Shown: positions 1-11,980 of the stretch, one piece after another
How the letters are laid out: every line of letters starts with the position of its first letter
Numbering within the stretch: position 1 is the stretch's first letter
From: Ulva prolifera
Lineage: Eukaryota > Chlorophyta > Ulvophyceae > Ulvales > Ulvaceae
DNA: 64,000 nucleotides
Assembly (NCBI GenBank): GCA_023078555.1
Contig: CM041196.1
Coordinates: 11,488,985-11,552,984, forward strand
Direction of reading: 5' to 3'
Notes under the pieces: generated by a model
Database searches by the model: none
What the model was told of the DNA's origin: nothing
The model's input: the letters and a program-made list of their open reading frames with translations, nothing else
Position numbers and translations under genes: made by a program

Positions 1-114
1 CATCAAACGACTCAACTTTGTCAGTCGTTTCTGCTAAAATAACATCCGCCTGGACAGCATCAGTCATCTACTGAGCAGCGCAGCTGCTGTACTCAACATG
101 CGCATATTCTGTAT
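1..114. other. 3' flank of the protease gene, nothing recognised
   Basis: Short stretch between the window edge and the stop codon of the minus-strand protease gene. No gene or terminal inverted repeat is visible, so the mobile element probably continues beyond the window. Confidence 0.4.
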
Positions 115-3063
115 TTATCGCCTAAGGCTTGGCAATGGCAGTTGGAATAGGGATTTATACTCGGCGTTCAGGGCCATCGCCGGCTTCTGAACACTGGGGA
201 CAATTTCAGTCCACAATGTTGTCCTGAACCAGTGCCTGCAGACAGATGCTCCGGCGTCAGAAGACATGCCAACTATCGATGGTGCCTGGACATGGACACG
301 CGCAACGTACATGCATTGCACTGTGGGAGGCAATTGGTGGCTGGAGCGGTACCGTAGTTCCTCTTCCGTGAGGTCCGGGCAGATAGGCTCCTTCAGGTTC
401 ACATCCCACCTGGCATCAATTAAGATGCGTCGGGCCTCCTCTGAGCCTAGGCGACCAACGAAATCCCCTGCACGCCCCTTATTCTCCCATTCTTGTAGCA
501 GTGTACGTGCCATGAGGACACGGTATATCACTACATGCTCCGCCTTCAACAGCTTCAGCCGGCTGACAGCCCCCCGATCCACAGCGGACCCGTCGCTGGA
601 GGACAATACCACCATGTTCTGGCGACCCTGGTCGCACTGTTTAATGGCGTCACCCACAGCCTCTGCCATCAGGCAGGTGTGGACCCCGCAGTCAAAGGTA
701 TTCCGCTGTTCAGGAACACCTTTCACCTGCACACCGCGCCTGTGTTCAGAGGCCCCACTTGTGGCTGGCAGGACTAGTCCGCCACACTGTGATGCGGTGT
801 AACTGACGGCGACAGTGAGGTGACACACAGATGAGACATACCACGCGTAGCTTGAGGAGGTACTTCGGCTTCAGCGTTGGCAGGGCACTTTGTTTGGCTC
901 CGCGCTTCGGCTGGTACTTCTGTCGACCAGGTGTCGATAACCCCTCTGGCAGTTCAGTTAGGGGGGGTACCCCCTTAAGGCCCTGACACAGCGCCAGGCT
1001 CATCACGTCTATGAGGGCAGTTGGTGCTGACGCCGACGCGTCGGCAAGTGAGTCGAACCAGCTCATTACGGGGCACTTCCCAAGCAGCAGAAGCCCTGCA
1101 TGTAGGGGTGGTTAGAGTGTCCACAGCGGCACTGTGTCATACGGCACAAACGGGGGAAGGTGGGGAAATCGGGGGGTTTTGGGGGGGGGTGTTCACATGC
1201 ACAGTCACAAGTGCATACGATGGTATTTGGAATCGCACTTGGAGAGTACACCGCTGCAAGTGCCCAGTGCTTCCCCGTTGGCACCGGGATGAGGATACAC
1301 CTTGAGTTCAGTGCGTCCGCCCTCTTCAGCCACTTGGCGAGGTGCATCAGCATTCTACGGGCCTCGGGGTCGCTGCTAGGGTCACGGGTGACCAGTCCTG
1401 CGATGTGGTCAGACGGGACCGCAATGACCCCCGGCCCGGCTAGGACAGCCGCCTTCACTACCGCATACTGCACCGGGATGGAGCTGAACCACTCTGTCAC
1501 CCAGAACTCCCGGAAGTGGTTGACAGCCAAATGTACCGTCACTTTCACGGCACCGAAAACTGCCAGGTGCACTTCAACACTGGGCACTCTAGTGCTGCCT
1601 GATGGACACTCCACGTCCACCACGTCGAGCTTCTGGCCGCGGAGGAGGTTCCCCGTGGGGGCCACGTGCGACATTTCAGCGGCCAGCCGCTTCAGCGGCC
1701 GGGCATCCGACCTCTCCGGAGCCCGGTTCATTGGCTGTCTCCCTCCCCCGCCCTCCGGTGGCAGCAAGCTCGCTGGGGACAAGAACCCCTTCCCCACGGC
1801 GGGTGGGTGAGCTGCGCCATCCCCACCGTCTGGGGTGTCCACCTCCATCGGCCCAGCGGCACCGGCTAACTGGCCCGAAGTGGATGGGCGAGCTGCGCCA
1901 TCCCCACCGTCTGGGGTGTCCACCTCCATCGGCCCAGCGGCACCGGCTAACTGGCCCGAAGTGGATGGGCGAGTTGCGCCATCCCCACCGTCTGGGGTGT
2001 CCACCTCCATCGGCCCAGCGGCACCGGCTAACTGGCGCGGGGAGGCCGGTGTGGGCCCAGGAGGGTCCTGGGCGGCTGCAGCCAGTACTGCGCCGCGGCT
2101 GAACCTCCTGGGCTGGGCAGGGTGCATCATTGCACGCCCAGAAGCAGCAGCCCCCTTTGCCTTGGGGACCGCGCACTCCTGTCGATCCGGCAGAGCCGCT
2201 GGCGGTGTTGCCGCCACTGCACGTTCCGCTGCGTCATCGTCCCGGGGGCTGTCGGGGGCTGGTGCCAGGCGGGACGCCACCGTGGTCCCCACAGCGCTCT
2301 GGCCGCAGGATTCTGCCCTCTCGGGAGGGCCAGGCTCGGGGGCCTGCGGTGACCCAGATGGCATGACACCGCCATGCGGGGCCGACAGCTGTGCACCCTG
2401 GGGTTCGAGCTGCGGCGGCATTACTGGCGCCGTTAAGCGGGCCTCGAGGACCGCCGGTCTGGGCCACATCGGTGTGGCTTGTGGGGCGCTGGCCTGGAGC
2501 CTATCCCACCATGCTACAATCGGCCGGCCACCGATGGTCATCCGGAGGCGAAGCAGAAGCCCTGCCATGGTCTCGTCGGGGCCTTGGGTCGTGGCGACGG
2601 ACCTGTACACCGCGATGGCATGCACCCCGCACGGTGCTTCTGACTGGACGGCCCGCTGAAACGCGGCTTCTCGCATCGCGACCCATAGCAGCTTTAAATG
2701 GTGCGTAGCAGCTAGGTATGGAGTACTTGCGCCCGCTACTTCGCGGGTTAGTACCCTTCCCATGGACGAGAAGCCTGCCAACATCCTGGACTCCGCCTTT
2801 TTATCGCCGGCAAGGATGGTATCTATCATAGCGACATCGTAAGCTGTCAGTACCCAGCCGGATTCCATCATGTCCACCGGAAAGCCGTGTGGCCTGTCCA
2901 TGACCAGCGACGGGATGCGGTGCCCAGGAACCCAGTTTCCCTGTGACGCTACCTCCACGAATCTATAAAAAGTAGGCTCATATTGAGCTCTACTATCTAA
3001 TTCAGTGAGGTACCTCTTCAGCGTTTGCACGGTGATCGTGGCAATGTTCAACGTTGAAGACAT
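115..3063 (-). CDS. ULP1-like (C48) cysteine protease of a mobile element
   Basis: Seen: three exons, 3063-1219, 1075-842 and 726-115, joined in phase 0, give 896 codons plus a stop. The C-terminal third has the ULP1/SENP order of catalytic residues: His in KHWALAAVYSP (end of exon 1), Asp in SWFDSL (start of exon 2), then Gln and Cys in PEQRNTFDCGVHTC (exon 3). The N-terminal half is Pro/Ala-rich with a 27-residue repeat present three times. Known: ULP1 enzymes cleave ubiquitin-like modifiers, and such domains are often carried by plant and protist DNA transposons. The start at 3063 (MSSTLNIAT) is preferred over an in-frame Met near 3426, which lies in minisatellite DNA. It follows the transposase gene on the same strand, which suggests one element. 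The substrate is unknown. The exact acceptor of exon 2 is less certain than the other splice sites. Confidence 0.8.
1809..2036 (-). repeat. 81-bp tandem repeat, three in-frame copies in the protease gene
   Basis: Copies start at 1809, 1890 and 1971, the third slightly short. Each encodes 27 residues containing the motif PMEVDTPDGGDG. The period is a multiple of three, so copy number can change without breaking the frame. Confidence 0.9.
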
Positions 3064-3280
3064 CGGAATGAATCGCGGGCCACGGGCTCGAACGACAATG
3101 GGAGCTAATACTACACAAGCTGGAGCGAGACGCGTGGTGTACTGTAAAGGAGGTACATGGATACAGCGCGTGTGAGAAGCGCGTGTCCTTGAGAAGCCAG
3201 GCTGGCCTTGGCCAACTCCACATGACGTCACAGCATCGACGCTGTGCACGCGGGCATCCTGTAGACACTTGAGTAGTGCT

Positions 3281-3430
3281 GGGCACATGCATTGCTCGCA
3301 TGCGGAATGGTTGGTGGGCCACCAACCATTCCACGGTGGCGCTGACTGGGCACATGCATTGCTCGCATGCGGAATGGTTGGTGGGCCACCAACCATTCCA
3401 CGGTGGCGCTGACTGGGCACATGCATTCCG
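3281..3430. repeat. 67-bp minisatellite with a palindromic core
   Basis: Units start at 3281, 3348 and 3415, the last partial. Each full unit holds a 29-bp inverted repeat: 14-nt arms (GGAATGGTTGGTGG and its complement) around one central base. The array lies between the transposase stop and the preferred protease start. The core matches that of the larger array at 9785-10378. Confidence 0.9.
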
Positions 3431-3461
3431 CATGGTGGCCGCCATATGGGGGATGACCTAC

Positions 3462-6400
3462 TTACACAGTACGCCCGGAGGCCTTATTCGCTGTCTGCCA
3501 GTACTGAACACCTCCTGCCGTCCGTTTCACCGGAACCAGCTGCCCGGCCATAGCATCAATGTTCACTACATACCGGCCAGTGTAAGCTGAGGAACGGTGA
3601 TGCACGCCATCAACCCTGTAAAACTCGGGAGCGCGGTTCAGCTCCTCATCCGCCTCCCTGCATCCGGGTGTATAGGGTGTACTACACTGGTACACGTCTG
3701 TCACACCGAGGTACAGTACGCTGGCCTCTACAGTGCAGGTTCTACAGATATTCGACCCGTCTGCCGTGCTGAGCCTGGCACGGACTATGTATTGCAAGTC
3801 GCCGACATAGTACCGATCCTGGCCCCTATTCGTACCCTCTTCTACTACATGGTACTTCAGCAGGCACCATCGATTGTCTTTCTTGCCCTGACCAGTGTGC
3901 TGCGCACAGGTCAGGACATCCCCTACCAAAGCCCGCCCTCGCAGGAATTTTCGCAGGTGCACCTCACAGAGCTGCCGCTCAGCAACAACCTCCCCAGCAA
4001 CCGGCAGCCCAAGCGCCCGCATGATGGCCTCTCTCCTGCCGTAGCCCGCACCCAAGACCCGCTGGGTCGGCCACCCTGCATCCTGCAGGGCGTCCTGGTG
4101 GTAGAGCAGGTAAGGCAGCCCGGACAACTCACCGACCCCAGTGTACCCCAGCGGCATCACTTCTTTCTTCTCTTCGGCGTCGAGGTCCTTACCCGCCCCA
4201 AACACCCTGTCGTCATCACCGTCATCAGAGTCGGTGTCGCCCATGTGCACAGCGGCCCGGACCTTGCGCCGTTTTGACCGACGGTGTTTCTCTGAGGCCA
4301 CGGCCTCTTGCAACGTGCGCACGGCCGCCTCTGCCGTCTCGCTGCTGTGAAGCAGCCTCATGCATGTGCGCCGCAGCAGCTCATCGTTGACATACACTTT
4401 CTCTGGTGATTTGGTGGAACGATATTTGATCAGCCGTTTAAGTAGCTGCACCATGCGTTCGATCCAGAACTCTAGACAGAAGAACGCAGGCCCACAGCAT
4501 CTCACCTGGTCCGGTAGGTGCCAGGCTGCAATATGAAGCTTGAAGGTGCAGATCACCTCCCCCCCAAAGAGATCTTCTGCCATCGCGCCGTACTTCATCA
4601 ATGCGTCTTGAGCTGCTTTGATCCGGGGTGCGGTATGCTGGAGCTCCTCGTACCGCAGGAAATACAGGGTGCCTGCCCGGAGGTGCGTCCACATCTCCTC
4701 GAACACCAGCCGAACATCCTCCTGGTCGGGCTCCCATTGGAGGTCGTGCAGCAAGTACAAGGAGAACGTCTCAGTGAACGCAAGCCAGTCCTCCATGAGC
4801 CACCGAGACCGGTGCCTGCAGCAGTGCAAACTTGAAGCGAGCCACCAGCTGGCCTCCGCAAGATGTAAGGTTCACGACATTTGTGCATGGGACAGCTGCC
4901 AGCAGTAACCAGTGACCGCTGCCGTATTGTGGGGGGCCGCGGAACCGCACTTGGTGATGTCGGTGTACACTTTCTTGAACAGATAAGTGTGCATGATGTG
5001 GGACGCGCGGGCAGCGATCTGGGCCACCACCTCTTTAGGCAGCTGATACAACCGCCTGGGGCCTGCAGGGCGGGCTTTCTTACGCCTCTTCGAACTCGGC
5101 AGCCACTGATTCCAGAAGTCCATGAGGAGGCCAAGGAGGAACACGTGCGCGACACCGTAGCGGAAGAAGTGGCATGGACTGCAGAAACAACCTCCTTCAC
5201 GGTGTATTCATGGGTCCAGATGACGGTATGGCAGCTGTCCTGAGGTAGGGGTGCGCACTTGAAGTATGAGAGGGTGCTGAACAGGGAAGACCCTTTAACC
5301 CCCAGGCGGATGTGCTCCTTCTTCGCAAGTTTCTGCCGTTCCAGCAGGGTGTCTTTGGCAGTGTAGCGGTCCAACGTGGGGCTGGTGGTCTGCATGCAAG
5401 GCTCCTGGTGGGCGTATTGGCAGAACATCGACCATGCATGCTGGCACATGGGCCGCAGGACAGAGGAAAGATTCAAATACAAGGGTAGCCGCACCTGATC
5501 GATCAACAAGTCTGCTGTGTGGCCGCGAGCGCACATCTCTGAAGCAGAGTACTTCAGCCGGCAGTCCTTTGCCAGGGTCGCCGGGTCGATGGTGGTAACC
5601 TCAGACCACTTCGTGCGAGGGGGGGGGGCCCCGGGGTCTGGTTCCATACTGCCGGGCACCATCCTCGGCACCGCCCCCGCGGCAATCTCCGTCTCTTGCG
5701 CCGCTGTGAGGGGCTTTCCTTGATCAGGCCCCGCAGCGTGAACCGGCTGAGGCTGGATGACCGGGCCGTGGAACCCAAGCCAGCTGCACGGCGGATGTTT
5801 GATAAGGACAGTAGTGAGCCCCACAGCCATGTCGGAGGGGGTGGCGGAGGCGGGCTTGGCAGGGATGCCAGGGGTAAGCAGGGGTGGTCAGAGGCAGCAT
5901 GGCGAGGGCACGGCAACTGGAGCCATCATACCGAACTGTGTTGGCTGCGAACACCCAGACGCCGTTCTGGGCGCAACGGAAGCACGCCCTCTTGCCGCCG
6001 TGCCCGATGCTGTTTGTCAACTTCTGCATCCACGGAATGTCGCCCTCCACACAGCAGAGCACCGGCCAGATGCGCAGAACTGTTCCGTCAGTGTCAAGAC
6101 GCGTGTTAGTCTCATCGAGTGTGCACAGGGGTTAATGCGCGTGCCTGAGCTTGTAAGCATGCTGACTGTGCATGACGACGTGGAGGGGAGCGTACCTTGC
6201 CAACGCGTAAAGTCGCGCGGCAGAAATGAAAGTAAGAATTGAACCGGTGACCTCTAGAGTACACACGACATGCTCTAACCACTAGGGCTCACCTGAAGCA
6301 ACGAGTCCTTTGTTAGATGACTCCTCCGTTGATTATGTCATCTATATTCTTGGATCCCCAGATATGGATATCCCACAACAGTCAGGCATCTCGACTTTGA

Positions 6401-8133
6401 GAGCCTCGACCCCGTCCTCCCCCTTCCTGGCTGCATTGTAGGGGGCTTATAGTGAACACAGCGCACATTAAGCACTGGCCGGACATGAGTGTGCGGTGGG
6501 TACACACTCGCCAGACTGACACGTACCTGGGTCATGCTTCTTGAAGAACTCGAGGACCTGTGCAAGGATGCTGTCCATGTTCGTGGGTTCAGTTGGGCCC
6601 TCGACTACCCCCAGGGGGATCCAGGCCTCATTGCAATGAGACAGATGAGGGGGGAGGTCGAGCAGGCGGATGCCCCAGATTGTGGTCCCGTGTTGCTTGT
6701 TCACGTACAGTTGGGCGCCGTCACCCCCTGCAAGCGGACTTAGTGTCGGGGAGAGGCTGCTGCAGGCCACACTGGACCCAGACGATATTGTGGGCCTGGC
6801 AACTGAGTGACGGGGACCCAGGATACGCCGAACTCAAGCCGAGCGCACCCAAGCTGAAAAGCAGTGCAATTTCGTCCGGGTCAGCCTTGGCGAAAATCCC
6901 GCCGCATGCGGCGTTCAGGGCACGTCCGGCAGGGGACTGCCAGAAACCGGCGGGATCCGTTAGCGCGTGCACTCGATGAGCACGAACCGCGGCCAGGACG
7001 CCAGGTTGCAGAATCAGGTCTTTCAGCGATGCGGCCTCCCCAAAGTAGAAGACACTCCGGCAAGGTGCACCCTTGCCTGCCAGGTCCACCTCGAAACGCT
7101 TCTGGGTGCACCCTGGGGTGTTGCAGACATCGTCCAAGTGGTGGGTATGATCACACGGCTTTATACCTGGGAAGAGAGTCCAGCACTGTGGGCACACGTG
7201 CCGGGTCACTGAAGAGACATCTGGTACAGCCAGGACAGCCTTGACCAGGTGGAAGGATGGGGGGAACATATTCCCATCTGGTAAGAGTAGGTAATGCACA
7301 AAACGACACCACATGTCCACCACAACATCACTCATCCGGAACATGCTCTTCAGGCTGGCGATCCACATTGATACAGTCAACACTGTGAGACGGCAGGTGT
7401 CGGAGACCGGATCCATCCGTCTCTGACGCCACCATGCGGCAGTCCCCTTCACGGCTGCAGCCTCAGCTGCGACCTGTGGACCCTCGCGGCCATCGAGGGA
7501 GTCGCTCTGCACATATTCACCAGCCATTTACACCGACAGGGAGCAGGGGGTGGGTGCCCAGCACAAGAGCAAATCGGATAATCAGGCTGCGTCGGGAGAC
7601 ACCGAAAGGACAAACCTCAGTAGAGGCTGTGTCCCAGTCATCTCCTGACAGGCTGGAGAAGACACTGCTGGCGTCGTCGTATAGGCTGTCCACATCGTCG
7701 TCTCCGTAGTCTTCTTCGGATACGTCGGAGCCCTCAGGGACCTGGCCACATGACACCAATCACGATCACCAGGTAGTCAGCACTCGAGAGCAGACGAGGT
7801 GATCAGGGACAGGCGCACCTCGAAGAGGACCTCGTCGACTCGACCGAGGTCGACAACGCCGGGAGGCTGGTTGCCCGCCACTGGCTGGTTGCCTGTGTCA
7901 TCTCCCGTGCCCTCGTCACGAGTCTGAGCGCGCCCCGCGGCTTGTCCCCCGGGGCAGTCGCGGGGGTGATTCTGGGCAGTCAGAAGCCTGTCAAACGGTT
8001 TACTACATTTAGTGCACTTGTATAGCAGCTTTTTGTCCCCAACATGAAGTGGAGGATCAAGGCGCAGCACGCCAACGAGTGCAAGGTCGTCGTTGACAGC
8101 ACGCTTGGCGGTGCGAGGCCTACGCGGAGCCAT
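3462..8133 (-). CDS. EnSpm/CACTA-type (Tnp2-like) transposase, multi-exon
   Basis: Seen: exons 8133-7819, 7741-7616, 7506-6849 and 6727-6527 join in frame (phases 0, 0, 1, 1), and another begins near 6079. Order of features: C2HC-like finger (CTKCSKPFDRLLTAQNHPRDC) in exon 1; an acidic Ser-rich stretch in exon 2; a Cys cluster beginning CPQCWTLFPG in exon 3; DGAQLY and GVVEGPTEP in exon 4; VEGDIPWMQK with a CFRC finger near 6000; LGVKGSSLFSTLSYF near 5280; and a C-terminal block with CTFKLHIAAWHLP and FWIERM near 4500. Known: DG, LPP, GP.EP, GD.P, GxKG and LH blocks in this order mark the Tnp2 transposase family of EnSpm/CACTA elements. The joins at about 5890-5720 and near 5170 change frame and I could not resolve them, so the copy may be damaged. 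The last exon runs from about 4830 to the stop at 3462. Terminal repeats were not found. Confidence 0.75.
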
Positions 8134-8605
8134 TATCTACACATTAAACGTCGATGAACTCTGCCTGGATGAATGGAAAGACGTCGCCGAAAGCGAGCGG
8201 CGTGGTACGATCGAGGCTCAGGCGTAGTGAAAGCGTCCTCGGGGACGAGTGGAGTGGCGGGACGCTTACAAAAGAGTGAACAAGAGATATCAAACACTGA
8301 AACCGAATCTCATCCGAATCAATTGCAACATAAACTCACACACACACGAACACGACAACCGCACTCACCACTCAGTCAGGCAGGATCGCGTGGGGTGGCG
8401 GGGGATCCTCGTGCGGTGGGGATGTAACGAGGGAGTGTCCCTGTGGCCAATGGCCGGGCACCAACACGGGCCTGTGTTTTCAAAATCTTGGATACCAGCA
8501 TTGACGGATAGGCCTTCCCAAGTACCAAAGACGTTGGAGTTACTGTAAACGCATCGGCTGCGGAGTGTCTGTCAAATTCCGGTCCTCTCTAGTGTGTACG
8601 TCGCG
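8134..8605. promoter_or_regulatory. Divergent intergenic spacer, probable bidirectional promoter
   Basis: This 472-bp spacer separates the transposase start (minus) from the start of the next gene (plus). It contains one copy of a dispersed repeat (about 8183-8325). No clear TATA box was identified. The promoter role is inferred only from the head-to-head gene layout. Confidence 0.35.
8183..8325 (+). repeat. Dispersed repeat, left copy flanking the coiled-coil gene
   Basis: Contains GAAAGCG...GTGGTAC and then TTACAAAAGAGTGAAC...CCGAATC. A diverged copy in the same orientation lies at 11981-12064, and a third related stretch at about 48775-48826. Confidence 0.55.
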
Positions 8606-11585
8606 ATGCCGGACAACCTTGAGTTTCAGTTCAAGCGAGCAGCCGCGATCTTGATAGACAAAGACACTGCGGACGACGATTCGAATAATGGGATGCTGGA
8701 TGTGCTAGCGAGGAGTGTCTGGCGAAGGGGAGGGGGGTCGGACGGCATGACACTGGCGTCGGCCAACGACGAGGAGGCCACCTTGGACGTCGACAACGTG
8801 GAGTCCCTCAAGAGATGTATAACTTTCTACTTCAAGAAGGGGAGGATCGCCGGCGGCATCGAGCCCCCGGTGCTGGTGCTGCCCATCAATCCACGGAAGA
8901 ATCGAGGCTCCGCTCCAGGTGCGTCGGCACACACAGCGGCCTCCACTGCTACCGCTGCGACGGGCGACAGCGATCAAGTGTGGGAGGTACTACAGTCGGG
9001 AGTGCTGCTGTGGACTGACAAGTTGTCGGCGATCCTGGGCCAGATGAGGGACGAGGACAAGGCGTCCCCGCTCATGAAGGCGCTGCTGAAGGACGACGGC
9101 GACCCAAAGCTGCGAATGTACGAAGGTTGTATGCTGATGCATCAGCACGTTGGCGCGATCGCTGCGGCAGCAGCTGGGGTACGCTTTTGCAAGCCTGCTA
9201 ACAAAATGAACCTGTTTCGCCGGGCTGAGTTGCTGGGGCGGTTGCCATACGGTAATGTGAAGATTACGGTAGATTGCGATGAACTCGTGTTGTCATGTAT
9301 GGCTGAGCATGTAGAGTGATTGACCCAGTTGTTGTTTTCGTGCTGGAAGTGGTCGCCGCGGACCGTGCGCCGCGGGAGGCAATGTCCACCGCAGTACATC
9401 GATGATGACCAGAATTGATTGACTTGTGCAGCCGGGCAAAGAGGGGACGGCGTACACGGCTGCGAGGAACATAGCAAAAGCGTTCAAGGGCCAGACAAGG
9501 ATGATGAGGGAACTGAAGTACAAGTGCGTTCCCTCTTGAGCATGCGACATCACGATCTTGACAGGATGCTCACGTTCGGCCATAATCAGCGGCCCTCCTG
9601 TGTTCGTGTAAGCACACACGCCCAGTCCTGACCAAGCCGACTCCTGCAGCGGTTTCGCTAAACGAGCATTTGATCACAACAAAAAGATGCGGCAGAGCGA
9701 GCGAGCCCGCGAGGACCCGAAAGTGACCTCGGCAGTGACGGGCGTAGAAGAGGAACAGGCGCGTGCTCCCTTCTCCCGGATCATGACATGCATGACTTGC
9801 CCGAATGGTCGGTGGGCCACCAACCATTCGGGGCGCGTGGATAGTGACATGACATGCATGACTTGCCCGAATGGTCGGTGGCCCACCAACCATTCGGGGC
9901 GCGTGGATAGTGACATGACATGCATGACTTGCCCGAATGGTCGGTGGCCCACCAACCATTCGGGGCGCGTTGATAGTGACACGACATGCATGACTTGCCC
10001 GAATGGTCGGTGGGCCACCAACCATTCGGGGCGCGTGGATTGAGACATGACATGCATGACTTGCCCGAATGGTCGGTGGGCCACCGACCATTCGGGGCGC
10101 GTGGATGGAGACATGACATGCATGACTTGCCCGAATGGTCGGTGGGCCACCAACCATTCGGGGCGCCTGGATAGTGACATGACATGCATGACTTGCCCGA
10201 ATGGTCGGTGGGCCACCGACCATTCGGGGCGCCTGGATGGTGACATGACATGCATGACTTGCCCGAATGGTCGGTGGGCCACCGACCATTCGGGGCGCGT
10301 GGATAGTGACATGACATGCATGCCTGCCCGAATGGTTGGTGGCCCGCCGACCATTCGGGCTGACATGCATGTCTCTCGTGCGCTCGTGCGCCGCGCCTAA
10401 CTTACCGCTGCAGACCCATCTGATGTGGACGTTGTGCTACTGCGAACACATTAAGCAACCGCATACTAGTGCGCGTGACAAGCGCAAGCCACTGACACAT
10501 CACCTATCCATGCAGCTGTCCAGAATCGGAACCAGGCTTGCTTACGGCGATGGCACGATGAAGTCAGCCGCGCAGTGGGCACGAGAAGAAGGAGTGTACG
10601 TGGCTGACAACCACTACTTCAGGGATTTCATACAGGGCAATCTAAAAAGGGAACAGACAGCGGAATCTCCGTTGCGTCCCACCCACCGGAAGAGCCAGAA
10701 GGGTGGCCGGGTACGTGTTCGCGGCCATGCTGTACATGAGGCAGGGACATGAATGCGATGCCAGTCGTAGAAGTCGCGCCGACACAGAATCGCGACGTGC
10801 CTTGCTACGCAGGCCGAGACCAGCAACGGCGGGAGACGCGCCCGCAAGAGAGGCAGCGACAGGTCAATCGCCGATCTCCCTCCTTCACCTCCGATCCTAA
10901 CCCGAACACGGAAGGATTCGACTCCCACTGACAGTGACGACCAAGCATTTGAGGAGTTACCCCACACAATGGAAGTTGCGGACGACGAGATGCCCCAGGC
11001 CAAGGCTCGGAGAAGCGACGCAGCAGACATGGACATACAGGAGGATGAACCGGTGCGCCTCTATTTGTACATATCTCCATATGGTTGACATAAACTGTGC
11101 TTGCATAAGTCCAAGCTCGTGTACGCGCGTTCGTGATGATGTAGTGAGCTTGATGAGGCGCATCAATGGTATGTATCGTATACATGCTGGTCATGTTTCA
11201 GTAGGTGCGAGAGATCTTGTGACAGCAACGTTGTTCTGCAGAAGGCCAAGAAGAAGGACACGCATCCGGCTCTGGAGAAACGACAGGCAGACGCCGACCT
11301 CGAGTCTCTCCGGAATGCATGCAAGGTTCTCAATCAGAGAATAGCCGAGTCTCAGGATGAATTAGCGAAGCTGGCATCCGGCCCCGCCCGCACCCGGAAG
11401 GGTCCGCAGGCAAAGAAGCTCGATGATTCCATTAAACAGGACCAGGTGTGCCACAGCGAATCTCAACGAGTTGGACCGACGACCTATGCATGCAATATGT
11501 GTGTAGTACTGGTTTGATACAGCGGCGGGGCGTGCAGGAGGAGGTCCGGGCCCTTCAGCAGACCTTGATTGAGATGCTGTCGTGA
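8606..11585 (+). CDS. Unrecognised multi-exon gene with coiled-coil C-terminus
   Basis: Seen: proposed exons are 8606-9268, about 9432-9527, 10414-10710, 10813-11052, 11242-11445 and 11538-11585. The last four have lengths divisible by three, GT-AG borders and phase-0 joins, ending at a TGA at 11583-11585. Exon 1 starts MPDNLEFQFKRAAA and has an acidic stretch. Exon 4 is Asp/Glu-rich (TPTDSDDQAFEELP). Exon 5 is heptad-like and Lys/Glu-rich (LEKRQADADLESLRNACKV), and exon 6 continues with EEVRALQQTLIEMLS. I do not recognise the family. It lies head-to-head with the transposase, so it could be the element's second, DNA-binding gene, or an unrelated neighbour. The 66-bp hairpin array would lie in an intron (9528-10413). 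The donor sites of exons 1 and 2 are tentative. Confidence 0.55.
9785..10378. repeat. 66-bp hairpin minisatellite, eight full units plus a degenerate ninth
   Basis: Units start at 9785, 9851, 9917, 9983, 10049, 10115, 10181, 10247 and 10313, a constant 66-bp step. Each has a near-perfect inverted repeat with 16-nt arms (CCCGAATGGTCGGTGG) around one base. Some units pair perfectly, and others keep a G-T type mismatch in the arm. The central base is G in most units and C in the second, third and last. ACATGCATGACTTG precedes each core. Confidence 0.95.
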
Positions 11586-11980
11586 GTGAGGTGAAGACTG
11601 AGGTTAAAGGTGACCCCGAAGATGTCTGTCGATTAGTTGTACACCAACGAGGGCTCAGAAGAAACTGTCGCTGAGCACGGGCGGGCGTGACTGAGTGTAT
11701 GAGTGGGGTATATGACATGTTAGAGGTGGCATTATCTGGTATAGTAGTAATGTCGGTCCGTATGGACAGGCAGAGGTCACAAGGTGACGATATCTCAATG
11801 TAAGCGATGTCTCTGATAGTCTATGATTGCCTATGCAAGCCAGGACCGCCTGCCTATAAATTCGTATGAACACATCAACAAAGCTGTCTTGTTTCGGAAC
11901 CACGGTGTACATGCTGCTTGGATCTGCACGCAAAACTGCCTTTCTCGCCGGACCGTATGTCATGTGTGCACCAATCGCGA

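Noticed and set aside
1160-2659. Long plus-strand open frames at 1160-1810 and 1835-2659
   Set aside because: They are antisense shadows of the GC-rich protease exon, and the minus strand carries the conserved catalytic motifs and the in-frame repeat.
9785-10378. CRISPR-like array
   Set aside because: Units are nearly identical along their whole length, so there are no unique spacers, and the context is eukaryotic.
9570-10400. Open frames of 117 to 266 codons on both strands across the 66-bp array
   Set aside because: The unit length is divisible by three, so any frame lacking a stop stays open. The peptides simply translate the hairpin repeat.
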